DNA of 5,919 bases from Actinomycetes bacterium (GCA_025464025.1 JAODBP010000321.1:1-5919); one strand, 5' to 3'; shown: positions 1 through 5,413, counted from the first letter of the stretch. Numbers and translations are program-made. The notes: generated from the sequence alone by a model not told the origin.

Positions 1-305
1 TCGGCCTGGCGCCGCTGATGAAGCGCGACGAGGCGATGCCCGACGCCGAGGTCACCTTCGACTGGATGGTGGAGAACATCCCGTGGATCATCGGGTCGCC
101 GGCGGAGTGCACGGCCCAGATCCGCGAGCTCGACGAGCAGGTCGGTGGGTTCGGGACGCTGCTGTTCAACTCCCGGGAGTGGGTCACCACCGACCGGTGG
201 AACCGCTCGCTCGAGCTGTTCGCCCGCTACGTCTCACCCCACTTCCGCGACCGTGACGACCAGCGGTTCCGGACCGAGCTGGCCGACGACGCCCTCGGCG
301 ACTAG
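1..305 (+). CDS. LLM-class flavin-dependent oxidoreductase, C-terminal fragment
   Basis: This is the 3' end of a gene that enters from the left edge; the frame is open from base 3 and stops at TAG 303-305, giving about 100 residues. The segment reading IIGSPAECTAQIRELDEQ, then GGFGTLLF, then a Trp-containing stretch and LFARYVSPHF, matches the usual C-terminus of bacterial luciferase-like monooxygenases: a 'G(S/T)P' loop followed by an amphipathic helix, a beta strand and a final helix ending in ARYV.PHF. Known family members are cytoplasmic TIM-barrel enzymes that use reduced FMN or F420 to oxidise organic substrates; the substrate cannot be told from this fragment. The N-terminal flavin-binding half lies outside the window. 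Its stop overlaps the stop of the convergent transporter gene. Family assignment is fairly secure, but the exact reaction is unknown. Confidence 0.8.
   Translation, partial: GLAPLMKRDEAMPDAEVTFDWMVENIPWIIGSPAECTAQIRELDEQVGGFGTLLFNSREWVTTDRWNRSLELFARYVSPHFRDRDDQRFRTELADDALGD
302..305. other. Overlapping convergent stop codons in a CTAG palindrome
   Basis: The TAG of the plus-strand monooxygenase (303-305) and the TAG of the minus-strand transporter (304-302) lie within the self-complementary tetramer CTAG. The two genes therefore end on top of each other with no room between them for a terminator. Any termination signal for either transcript must lie inside the other gene. Confidence 0.9.
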
Positions 306-1141
306 AGCGCGATGAGCACGACCCCGGCGAGGGCGAAGGCGAGGCCGAGCTGCTGGCGGCGGTCGACCCGCTCGTGGAGCACGACCCGGGCCAGGACCAC
401 CGTCGAGGCCGGGTAGAGCGAGCTGATCACCGCCACCAGCGACAGCAGCCCCTCGCGGGCGGCGATCACGAAGATGGCGTTGGCGAGCACGTCGAGGAAG
501 CCGGCGGCCGACAGGAAGAGCCGCGTGCCGGGCGGTGGGATCCTCGGCGGCCGGCCCCGGGCGAGGAGCAGCAGGGACATCACGGTGACCGACGCGGCCC
601 GGGCGGCGAACACGGGCCAGAGGCCGGAGTCGGCGCTGCTGCTGCCGAGGAGGATGAACACCACGCCGAACGCCGAGCCGGCCAGCAGGGCGAGGAGCGC
701 CTCCCGCACCCGACCCGGAACGGGCACGCCGTCGGTGGCCGGGCTCGACACCAGCAGCACCGCGGTGAGGGCGAGCACGACGCCGAGCAGGGCCAGGGCG
801 CTCGGCCGCTCGCCGTCGAGCAGGCCCCAGGCCACCGGGAGCACGGCGGCGCCGACCGCGGTGACCGGGGCCACGATGCTCATGGCGCCGGCCGCCAGGC
901 CCCGGTAGAGCAGCACGAGGCCGACCAGCCCGACGGTGCCGGCGATGGCCCCGCGGGCCACGTCGATGCCGACGAAGTGCTGGTCAGGCACCACGAACAG
1001 GGCGACGGTGAGCGACGCCAGACCGACCAACTGACTGGCCTGGACCACCACCGTCGGGGTGAGTCGGCGCGACGAGAGACCTCCGAAGAAGTCACCGGCG
1101 CCGTAGGAGAGGGCCACGAGAAGCCCGAGCATCACGGCCAT
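302..1141 (-). CDS. EamA/DMT-superfamily transporter
   Basis: A 279-residue integral membrane protein of the length usual for ten-helix drug/metabolite transporters. Two EamA-type repeats can be seen, about residues 1-132 and 147-279. Each ends with the typical signature of a short charged loop followed by a Gly/Leu/Ala-rich helix: GERPSALALLGVVLALTAVLL at about 110-130 and LHERVDRRQQLGLAFALAGVVLIAL at about 255-279. The N-terminus (LLVALSYGAGDFFGG) is the first helix. Family members export or import small metabolites such as amino acids, nucleosides or drugs; no substrate can be assigned here. The start is ATG 1139-1141, and a second in-frame ATG at 1130-1132 is an alternative. No clear SD sequence precedes either, so the start is uncertain by three codons. 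It is transcribed divergently from the HU gene and converges on the monooxygenase with overlapping stops. Confidence 0.85.
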   Translation of the reverse strand: MAVMLGLLVALSYGAGDFFGGLSSRRLTPTVVVQASQLVGLASLTVALFVVPDQHFVGIDVARGAIAGTVGLVGLVLLYRGLAAGAMSIVAPVTAVGAAVLPVAWGLLDGERPSALALLGVVLALTAVLLVSSPATDGVPVPGRVREALLALLAGSAFGVVFILLGSSSADSGLWPVFAARAASVTVMSLLLLARGRPPRIPPPGTRLFLSAAGFLDVLANAIFVIAAREGLLSLVAVISSLYPASTVVLARVVLHERVDRRQQLGLAFALAGVVLIAL

Positions 1142-1189
1142 GGGGTGGCCAATGGTGTCAGGATTCCGCTACAGCAAAGGGGAGGGTCG

Positions 1190-1195
1190 TTGACA
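1190..1195 (+). promoter_or_regulatory. Possible -35 element upstream of the HU gene
   Basis: An exact TTGACA lies 53 bp before the HU start, inside the 107-bp divergent region between the transporter and HU genes. No good -10 hexamer is found at 16-19 bp spacing (the candidates are GC-rich, e.g. TCGCGT at 1213-1218), so this is only a half-match to a sigma-A promoter. The true start point may differ. I found no convincing promoter for the transporter on the minus strand in the same gap. Confidence 0.25.
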
Positions 1196-1236
1196 CGAGC
1201 GCCCCGATCCGCTCGCGTGACCCTGTCCCGAATCCC

Positions 1237-1242
1237 AGGAGG
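1237..1242 (+). promoter_or_regulatory. Strong ribosome binding site of the HU gene
   Basis: A perfect AGGAGG sits six bases ahead of ATG 1249. It fixes the start of the HU gene and is the strongest SD in the window, in keeping with a highly expressed nucleoid protein. Confidence 0.85.
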
Positions 1243-1248
1243 AACCGC

Positions 1249-1545
1249 ATGAACCGATCCGAGCTCGTCGATGCCATCGCTGAGCGCTCCGGTGTGACGA
1301 AGTCCGACGTCGACGCCTCGCTCAAGGGGCTGTTCGAGGTCGTGGCCGGCGTCGTCGCCAAGGGCGGCGAGAAGATCACGATCCCGGGGTTCATCTCGTT
1401 CGAGCAGGGCGCCCGCTCCGCACGCACGGGCCGCAACCCCCAGACCGGCGAGACCATCCAGGTCCCCGCCAGCAAGACGGCCAAGGTCTCGGCCGGCAGC
1501 AAGCTCAAGAACATCGCCGCCGGCAAGGAGGCGCCCCCGGCCTGA
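1249..1545 (+). CDS. HU-family DNA-binding (nucleoid) protein
   Basis: A 98-residue protein with the full HU/IHF pattern: an N-terminal helix pair starting MNRSELVDAIAERSGVTKSDVDASLKG, the dimer core GEKITIPGFISFE at about 40-52, and the DNA-intercalating beta arm with RTGRNPQTGE (about 59-68), whose proline is the residue that kinks DNA in known HU structures. A short AGKEAPPA tail ends the protein, without the long Lys/Ala-rich tail seen in mycobacterial and streptomycete HupB/HupS. It acts as a dimer that bends and compacts DNA. The gene is preceded by a perfect AGGAGG and followed 16 bases later by a strong hairpin, so it is probably a single-gene transcript or the abundant first gene of an attenuated operon. 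Family call is secure; I cannot distinguish HU paralogues, so no symbol is given. Confidence 0.95.
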   Translation: MNRSELVDAIAERSGVTKSDVDASLKGLFEVVAGVVAKGGEKITIPGFISFEQGARSARTGRNPQTGETIQVPASKTAKVSAGSKLKNIAAGKEAPPA

Positions 1546-1561
1546 CCGGGGAACCGAACGT

Positions 1562-1596
1562 CCTCGTCGGTCGTCCGAACTGGGCGACCGACGAGG
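1562..1596 (+). terminator. Long hairpin between HU and DUF4349 genes
   Basis: The arms CCTCGTCGGTCG (1562-1573) and CGACCGACGAGG (1585-1596) pair perfectly over 12 bp. Three more inner pairs (TCC 1574-1576 with GGG 1582-1584, one of them G-U) leave a five-base loop. No U tract follows; the next bases are GGGTT. U-less hairpins are common as actinobacterial terminators. The 3' arm runs into the purine-rich stretch GAGGGGG (1593-1599) that serves as the likely ribosome binding site for ATG 1607, so the same structure could also restrain translation of the next gene. Confidence 0.7.
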
Positions 1597-1606
1597 GGGT
1601 TCAGCA

Positions 1607-2581
1607 ATGGCACTGACGTTCGAGGTTCCGAAGCTTCGGGACAACTGGCGGCGAGCGGCACTCGTGTCGCTCGCCGTTCTCGTTCTCTTCGGGGTCGTCG
1701 TGGCCCTGGTGCGGGCGGGTGGCAGCGACGGCAGCCTGTCGTCGTCCGCCGACCGTGGGTCGAGCGATGCCAGCGGCGCCATGGAGCGTTCGCTGTCCGG
1801 CTCGGCGACCACGGTCGCCCCGTCGGCGAACGCCGACTCCACCGCCAGCGGGGCCAGCACGGCGAGCGGCTACACCGCCGATCAGGCGGTGTCCTCGTCC
1901 CTGACCGGACCGAAGATCATCCGCACCGCCGACCTCCAGGTCCGGGTGAAGCGGGGGACCTTCTCGTCCGCCATCGACCGGGCGACGTCGATCGCCGCCG
2001 GGGTGGGCGGGTTCGTGTCGACCACCTCGACGTCGTCGTTCGCCAAGGGCGACGCCAGTGGCGAGCTGACCCTGCGGGTGCCGGCCGACCGCTTCGACGA
2101 CGTGCGCAAGGCGCTCGCTCGCCTCGGCACGCTCGAGTCGCTGTCGCTCGGGGGCAACGACGTCGGCGGCCAGCTCGTCGACCTCGATGCCCGGCTGAGG
2201 ACGCTGCGGGCCGAGGAGGGCTCGCTCGACGTGCTGCTGGGCCAGGCCCGCGACATCGGCCAGATCCTCCAGGTGCGGGACCGGATCACCGGCGTGCGCA
2301 CGGAGATCGAGCAGCTCGCCGGCCAGCAGGCGGCGCTGAAGGACCAGGTTGCCCTGGCCACCGTCCACGTGTCGCTCCACGAGGCCGGGGCCAAGGTGAC
2401 GACCACGAAGGCGAAGGGCGACGGCACTGCCTTCGGCGACAGCGTGCGGACCGCGGTCGACGCCATGGTCGCCGTGGTCGGCGGCATGGTGATCGTCCTC
2501 GGCGCGGCCCTGCCGTTCCTCCTGCTGGGCCTGCTCGCCCTGCCCTTCGTGCTCCGCTACCGGCGGCGGGCGGTGGGCTGA
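1607..2581 (+). CDS. DUF4349 domain membrane-anchored protein
   Basis: A 324-residue protein with a hydrophobic segment near the N-terminus (about 17-35, preceded by RDNWRR), a Ser/Thr/Ala/Gly-rich linker of low complexity (about 38-98), a folded extracytoplasmic domain (about 100-260) and a C-terminal membrane helix (about 289-316) followed by RYRRR. The domain fits DUF4349: it starts with a strand 'KIIRTADLQVRVKRG', contains GGFVSTTS, the LTLRVPADRFDDVRKALARLG motif, DVGGQLVDLDARLRTLRAEE, and a helical, probably coiled-coil part (about 195-245, RDIGQILQVRDRITGVRTEIEQL). Two membrane segments would place the domain outside the cell, tethered at both ends. Function is unknown; a cell-envelope role is inference only. 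The start ATG 1607 has GAGGGGG seven bases upstream, overlapping the hairpin behind the HU gene. The MBL hydrolase gene follows after 14 bases. Confidence 0.85.
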   Translation: MALTFEVPKLRDNWRRAALVSLAVLVLFGVVVALVRAGGSDGSLSSSADRGSSDASGAMERSLSGSATTVAPSANADSTASGASTASGYTADQAVSSSLTGPKIIRTADLQVRVKRGTFSSAIDRATSIAAGVGGFVSTTSTSSFAKGDASGELTLRVPADRFDDVRKALARLGTLESLSLGGNDVGGQLVDLDARLRTLRAEEGSLDVLLGQARDIGQILQVRDRITGVRTEIEQLAGQQAALKDQVALATVHVSLHEAGAKVTTTKAKGDGTAFGDSVRTAVDAMVAVVGGMVIVLGAALPFLLLGLLALPFVLRYRRRAVG

Positions 2582-2595
2582 CGGCAGACTCGGCC

Positions 2596-3492
2596 ATGGC
2601 CACGACGCTCGACTGGTACGGCTGCGCCACGTTCCGCCTGCGGACGGCTGGGCTCACGATCTTCCTGGACGCCTACATCGACCGGGTGTCGGGCGCGCCG
2701 GGCTCGGGCCTGCGAGCCGACGACGTCGACGCCTGTGACTGGATCGTCGTCGGCCACTCGCACTTCGACCACCTCTACGGCGCCGAGCGCATCGCCGCCA
2801 ACACCGATTGCCGGATCATCGGCAGCTACGAGACGGTGCGGGTGCTCGAGGCGTGCGGCGTGCCCCTCGACCGGATGATCGTCGTGGCCGGCGGCGAGCG
2901 GGTCGCCCTGGGGAACGACGTCACGGTGTCGGTCTTCCCCAGCCAGCACTCCTGCGTCTGGTCCCAGGGGCAGATGCTGCAGGCCGACGAGGTGTGCCTC
3001 GGCGACCTCGGGCTCACGTGGCAGGAGCAGCAGGCCCGGTTCGCCACCCTCGGCGCCCACGTCCAATCGCTCGGCGCGGCGGTGCACGACCACCTGCAGG
3101 TGAGCAGCCAGGGGGCCCGCGGCGACGGCGGTGCCCTGCTGTACCTCTTCGAGACGCCCGACGGCAGCATCCTCTACCAGGACACGTCAGGCCACTGGTC
3201 GGGGATCCTCGGTGGGCTCCGGCCCGACGTCGCCATCCTCGCCGCGGCCGGTCGGGGCAACGTCGACGGCGAGCCGGTGCAGGGGTCGCTCGCCCAGTTC
3301 GTGGCTCGGCAGGCCGAGCACCTGCGTCCTCGTCGCCTGGTCCTGTGCCACCACGACGACTGGCTCCCCGGCTTCTCGGTCGCGACCGATGTCGCGCCGA
3401 TCCGCGCCGAGCTCGCGCGGGTGGTCCCCGCGACCGAGCTGCTCGAGCTCGGCTACGTCGACGGCACCGTCCTGGTACCGGCAGGTTCCTGA
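2596..3492 (+). CDS. MBL-fold metallo-hydrolase (UlaG-like)
   Basis: A 298-residue soluble protein with the metallo-beta-lactamase-fold metal site. The zinc motif H-S-H-F-D-H lies at residues 54-59, a likely third-ligand histidine at 118 (SQHSCVW), the bridging aspartate at about 196 (ILYQDTSGH) and the last histidine at 252 or 253 (LVLCHHDDWLP). The opening strands (TLDWYGCATFRLRTAGLTIFLDAY) resemble the UlaG/RomA-like branch, where a short N-terminal strand pair leads to 'D' and then the HxHxDH motif. Known relatives include lactonases, phosphodiesterases and uncharacterised hydrolases, so the substrate is open. There is no signal peptide, so it should be cytoplasmic. The gene starts 14 bases after the DUF4349 stop. 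No good SD is present, and CAGACT (2587-2592) shortly before ATG could be a weak -10 for a leaderless transcript. Two adjacent histidines make the exact ligand ambiguous. Confidence 0.85.
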   Translation: MATTLDWYGCATFRLRTAGLTIFLDAYIDRVSGAPGSGLRADDVDACDWIVVGHSHFDHLYGAERIAANTDCRIIGSYETVRVLEACGVPLDRMIVVAGGERVALGNDVTVSVFPSQHSCVWSQGQMLQADEVCLGDLGLTWQEQQARFATLGAHVQSLGAAVHDHLQVSSQGARGDGGALLYLFETPDGSILYQDTSGHWSGILGGLRPDVAILAAAGRGNVDGEPVQGSLAQFVARQAEHLRPRRLVLCHHDDWLPGFSVATDVAPIRAELARVVPATELLELGYVDGTVLVPAGS

Positions 3493-3628
3493 CGAATTCT
3501 CGGTGAGCGGGGAGCAACCGGCAGGACCAGAGGTTGGCGCGAGCGAATTGGTGGACGTCTCGAATCGAGCAGGTCGCGTCGCGGCCGGCGGTCGTGATGT
3601 CGGTGCGCGTCGTTCGATCGGAGGACCC
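3493..3628. other. Intergenic region before the membrane-protein gene
   Basis: This 136-bp gap separates the MBL gene from the membrane-protein gene. It contains an interrupted palindrome CTCGA-A-TCGAG (3559-3569) that could be an operator half-site pair. The 9-mer ACCGGCAGG at 3517-3525 repeats one overlapping the end of the MBL gene (3477-3485). No clear -35/-10 pair or U-tailed hairpin was found. GGAGGA at 3620-3625 is the SD for ATG 3629. Confidence 0.4.
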
Positions 3629-4525
3629 ATGGCGACCCTCGTCCGTCCCGAGGCAGCAGCCCCCGAGCGCGTCGAGGCGCCACGGCGATGGTTCGAGCCG
3701 CTCTACCTCCTCGTCGCCGGCCTCGTGCTGGCGCTCGTGGTCGTCGAGGCCGTCGCGGCGCGGTGGGGAAGCGGCGACTTCTGGGAGCATGCCGCGGCGG
3801 TGCGGGCGCTGGCCGCGCATCCGCTCCGGCCGCACCACCCGCTGCTCGACTCCGGGTCGCCGAGCGCGTTCTTCACGCCGTACCACCTGGTCGTCGGCCT
3901 GTTCTCACGAGCGACGGGGATCGGGGCGATGGGCAGCCTGGCGATCTTCGGGGTGGTCAACGCCGCGTTCGTGCTGGCGACCCTGCCGGGCTTCGTGCGG
4001 CTCTTCACCACCCGCCGTCACGCCCCGACGATCGTGCTCGTCTTCACCCTGCTGCTGTGGGGGCCGCACCCGATCCTCTGGAGCGGGATGCTCCACCTCG
4101 ACGTCATCGCCTCGAACGCCCCGTTCCCGTCCGCGTTCGCCATCGGCCTCACCTTGGCCGGGCTCGTGGCCTGGGACCGTTGGCTTCGCACGAACGATCG
4201 CGGGCTCCTCGCCCTGGTCGTGGTGGACTCGGCGCTGCTCGCCCTCGTGCACCCGACGACGGAGGCGCTGTTCCTCCTCGGTGTGGCCGCCCTGCTGCTC
4301 GCCGCACCGCTCGACGTCGTCCGGGCCCGGTGGTGGGCCGTGCTGCCCATCGGCGCCACCGCTGCGGTGGCTGCCGTCGCGTGGCCGTACTTCTCCATGC
4401 TCGAGGTCGTCACGACCTGGGGTGAGCGCTTCTACGCCACCGACCGCCGGACAATGACCCGCTCGGCAGGATGGATCCATCGGGGCGGTCGAGTCGGGAT
4501 GCAACCTTCAAGGTTGAGTTGGTGA
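3629..4525 (+). CDS. Polytopic membrane protein, GT-C-like, apparently truncated
   Basis: A 298-residue protein starting at ATG 3629 behind a good SD (GGAGG, 3620-3624). Residues about 23-44 form the first membrane helix. A loop follows with the acidic/histidine stretch GDFWEH at 49-54, then FTPYHLVVGL, and about six further hydrophobic segments up to about 255. The first-loop acidic residues, the 'ALVHPTTEALFLL' helix (about 205-218) and the overall layout resemble GT-C-type polyprenyl-phosphate-sugar glycosyltransferases and related uncharacterised actinobacterial membrane proteins, which usually run to 450-700 residues. This one stops about 25 residues after TWGERFYATDRR (264-273) with a Gly/Arg-rich tail that looks random, and no matching continuation is found downstream. 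The break coincides with the drop in GC and one copy of a 9-bp repeat. I read it as a gene cut by an insertion or deletion, probably non-functional. The enzyme class is a tentative inference. Confidence 0.65.
   Translation: MATLVRPEAAAPERVEAPRRWFEPLYLLVAGLVLALVVVEAVAARWGSGDFWEHAAAVRALAAHPLRPHHPLLDSGSPSAFFTPYHLVVGLFSRATGIGAMGSLAIFGVVNAAFVLATLPGFVRLFTTRRHAPTIVLVFTLLLWGPHPILWSGMLHLDVIASNAPFPSAFAIGLTLAGLVAWDRWLRTNDRGLLALVVVDSALLALVHPTTEALFLLGVAALLLAAPLDVVRARWWAVLPIGATAAVAAVAWPYFSMLEVVTTWGERFYATDRRTMTRSAGWIHRGGRVGMQPSRLSW
4457..4465 (+). repeat. Left copy of 9-bp direct repeat ACCCGCTCG
   Basis: An exact match to 5405-5413, with only partial similarity beyond it (AGG in both copies shortly after). 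It lies where the membrane protein's plausible sequence ends. It could be a target-site duplication or an attachment-core remnant. Other 9-mer repeats exist in this GC-rich window (e.g. ACCGGCAGG at 3477 and 3517), so chance is possible. Confidence 0.4.
4470..4481. promoter_or_regulatory. 12-bp perfect palindrome GATGGATCCATC
   Basis: A self-complementary 12-mer at the left edge of the low-GC segment, 41 bp before the preferred lysozyme start. It is flanked by CCCGCTCG (4458-4465) and CGAGTCGGG (4490-4498), which also pair apart from one bulged base, so a larger cruciform or hairpin is possible. It could be an operator, a recombination site or a weak terminator; nothing distinguishes these. 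Confidence 0.4.
4502..4516. promoter_or_regulatory. 15-bp interrupted palindrome CAACCTT-C-AAGGTTG
   Basis: Seven-base arms match perfectly around a single central C, five bases ahead of the GTG 4522 start. The AAGG of the right arm is also the best SD for that start. This is the size and geometry of a dimeric repressor operator. In RNA the inner bases would open into a 5-bp stem with a five-base loop that could mask the ribosome binding site. An autoregulatory or phage-type operator is an inference. Confidence 0.45.
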
Positions 4526-5034
4526 GCTTTAGCGTGGCATCGAGTTCCGGTTCGATTTGGAGATGTCGGCTCGGCTCATGCTCGATTAGTAAGAAGGGGT
4601 TCAGCTTTATCGCTCGCTGGGAGGGAACACGCCTGACGCCCTACAACGATGCCGTGGGGTACTGCACCGTTGGAGTTGGTCACCTTCTTCACAGGTCAGG
4701 ATGCACGAACGCGGACAAGCCCATTACGCAGGCTCAGGCCCTCCAGTTCCTGGACGCCGATTCCCAGGGCGCAGAGAGTGCAGTACGTTCGCAGATCACT
4801 GTGATCCTGAAGACGTGGGAGTTCGACGCGCTTGCTTCCTTCACGTTCAATGTTGGCACCGAAGCTCTTCGCAAGAGCGAGCTGCGAACCAAGTTGAATG
4901 CCGGGCAGAAGAGTGCCGTGCCGGGAGAACTAATGGAGTGGGTTAATGCCGGTCGGCCGCCGCGGCGTGTTCAAGGTCTCGTCAATCGGCGGCAAGCGGA
5001 GTCGATCCTGTGGTCGGAGGGCCGCTACACATGA
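4522..5034 (+). CDS. GH24 lysozyme / T4-type endolysin
   Basis: A muramidase expected to hydrolyse the MurNAc-GlcNAc bond of peptidoglycan. From GTG 4522 it has 170 residues, near the T4 lysozyme length of 164. The catalytic triad is intact with T4 spacing: E34 (ARWEG), D43 (PYND, nine residues on) and T49 (GYCTVGVGH, six more). The C-terminal half carries the family's ALASFTFNVGTEALRKSEL helix and RVQGLVNRRQAES near the end. The 'YCTVGVGHLLHRSGCT' region is the Cys-containing subtype (C48, C61). The family core starts near residue 21 (SISKKGF), so the first ~20 residues are poorly conserved. GTG 4522 has AAGG eight bases upstream and overlaps the preceding stop as GTGA. ATG 4471 (187 residues) is an alternative with a poorly placed SD. 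No signal peptide or SAR helix is visible, so release would need a holin, lysis or a secretion system, or the gene is a domain cut from a larger protein. Base composition is foreign. It is coupled to the following lipoprotein gene. Confidence 0.85.
   Translation: MSFSVASSSGSIWRCRLGSCSISKKGFSFIARWEGTRLTPYNDAVGYCTVGVGHLLHRSGCTNADKPITQAQALQFLDADSQGAESAVRSQITVILKTWEFDALASFTFNVGTEALRKSELRTKLNAGQKSAVPGELMEWVNAGRPPRRVQGLVNRRQAESILWSEGRYT
5016..5021 (+). promoter_or_regulatory. Ribosome binding site setting the lipoprotein start
   Basis: GGAGGG lies nine bases before ATG 5031, inside the lysozyme coding end. It favours ATG 5031 over the upstream in-frame ATG at 5010, and places the start as ATGA overlapping the lysozyme stop. 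Confidence 0.7.
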
Positions 5035-5399
5035 GGAGAGTCCGATTCGGACGCGCGGTCCTAGCTGTGCTCCTCGTGATCCTTGGTGGGTGTTCGCGGG
5101 GATCAGATACGGCGACTCTGTGTGAAGAGGAACACAACTTCGCGCGGTTGGATGCCCTTGTGTCGACGGTCGCAACCAAGTCTTATTCGGAACAGGTCCG
5201 ACTACAAACGTCATGGCGAGCGGCATTGCGGCGTGTCGCCGCGCGCAGCACTGATGGCGAATCCCGTCAAGCCGTATCCAGATTGAGTGGCGGCTCGATA
5301 ACCGTTTCTGACCATGGTCCGGATGGTTCTGTCGAGAAGGATCGCGCCACTGTCGTCAGGTATTTTTCCGAGTCCTGTGACGTGGATCTCGAAAAGTAG
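5031..5399 (+). CDS. Small secreted lipoprotein, coupled to the lysozyme
   Basis: A 122-residue protein. The N-terminus is a lipoprotein signal: MRRVRFGR, then a hydrophobic run (about 9-18) ending in the lipobox LGGC with the lipidated cysteine at 21. The mature part is about 100 residues, mostly helical by appearance, with two further cysteines, C31 (TLCEEE) and C116 (SESCDVDL), that could bridge the two ends. The Cys-x(n)-Leu start and the 'VVRYFSESC' end resemble a loose class of small actinobacterial lipoproteins of unknown function; I do not recognise a named family. Its ATG overlaps the lysozyme TGA (ATGA) with a good SD, so the pair is translationally coupled. It should sit on the outer face of the cytoplasmic membrane, where the lysozyme's substrate is. 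Possible roles are immunity or inhibition of the muramidase, lysis accessory, or phage superinfection exclusion, none shown by sequence alone. Its GC is low, like the lysozyme's. Confidence 0.7.
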   Translation: MRRVRFGRAVLAVLLVILGGCSRGSDTATLCEEEHNFARLDALVSTVATKSYSEQVRLQTSWRAALRRVAARSTDGESRQAVSRLSGGSITVSDHGPDGSVEKDRATVVRYFSESCDVDLEK

Positions 5400-5404
5400 G
5401 GCGT

Positions 5405-5413
5405 ACCCGCTCG
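5405..5413 (+). repeat. Right copy of 9-bp direct repeat ACCCGCTCG
   Basis: An exact match to 4457-4465, starting six bases after the lipoprotein's TAG. GC begins to rise again after this point. The segment between the two copies is 939 bp. Confidence 0.4.

Larger units (their letters stand above)
4450..5413. mobile_element. Low-GC laterally acquired segment (muramidase-lipoprotein cassette)
   Basis: Within this segment GC falls to about 52-58% (31 of 60 at 4501-4560, 35 of 60 at 4861-4920, 31 of 60 at 5341-5400), against 45 of 60 at 4201-4260 just before it. Codons ending in A or T, rare in neighbouring genes, become frequent. Both genes inside are of types common in phages or cell-envelope conflict loci, and the upstream gene is cut short at its left edge. 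A 9-bp direct repeat, ACCCGCTCG, flanks it (4457-4465 and 5405-5413). There is no transposase, integrase or tRNA in view, so the mechanism of entry is unknown. The borders are approximate, and a joining error in assembly would give a similar picture. Confidence 0.5.

Noticed and set aside
374..1252. Long open frame (292 codons) on the plus strand opposite the transporter
   Set aside because: The His/Gly/Glu/Arg-rich translation is a typical GC-rich antisense shadow of the EamA gene, with no recognisable domain, while the minus strand encodes a clear membrane protein.
1601..2380. Long minus-strand frame opposite the DUF4349 gene
   Set aside because: The translation is low-complexity Arg/Gly/His-rich with no domain; the plus strand matches DUF4349 across its length.
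3131..3628. Upstream extension of the membrane-protein frame back to 3131
   Set aside because: The added residues are Ser/Arg/Pro-rich and overlap the MBL gene in another frame; hydrophobic coding character starts only after ATG 3629, which has a good SD.
3014..3886. Minus-strand frame of 290 codons across the MBL gene end and membrane-protein start
   Set aside because: Extremely Arg-rich shadow that crosses two well-supported plus-strand genes and an intergenic gap.
4541..4565. tRNA-like T-loop motif GGTTCGATT near the island's left edge, suggesting a tRNA attachment site
   Set aside because: A proper five-base T stem with a seven-base loop does not form, and no acceptor or anticodon arm is found around it.
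5031..5399. Outer-membrane spanin (Rz1-like) identity for the lipoprotein
   Set aside because: There is no overlapping or adjacent inner-membrane spanin gene, it lacks the short Pro-rich form of Rz1, and the host appears to be an actinobacterium, where spanins are not expected.
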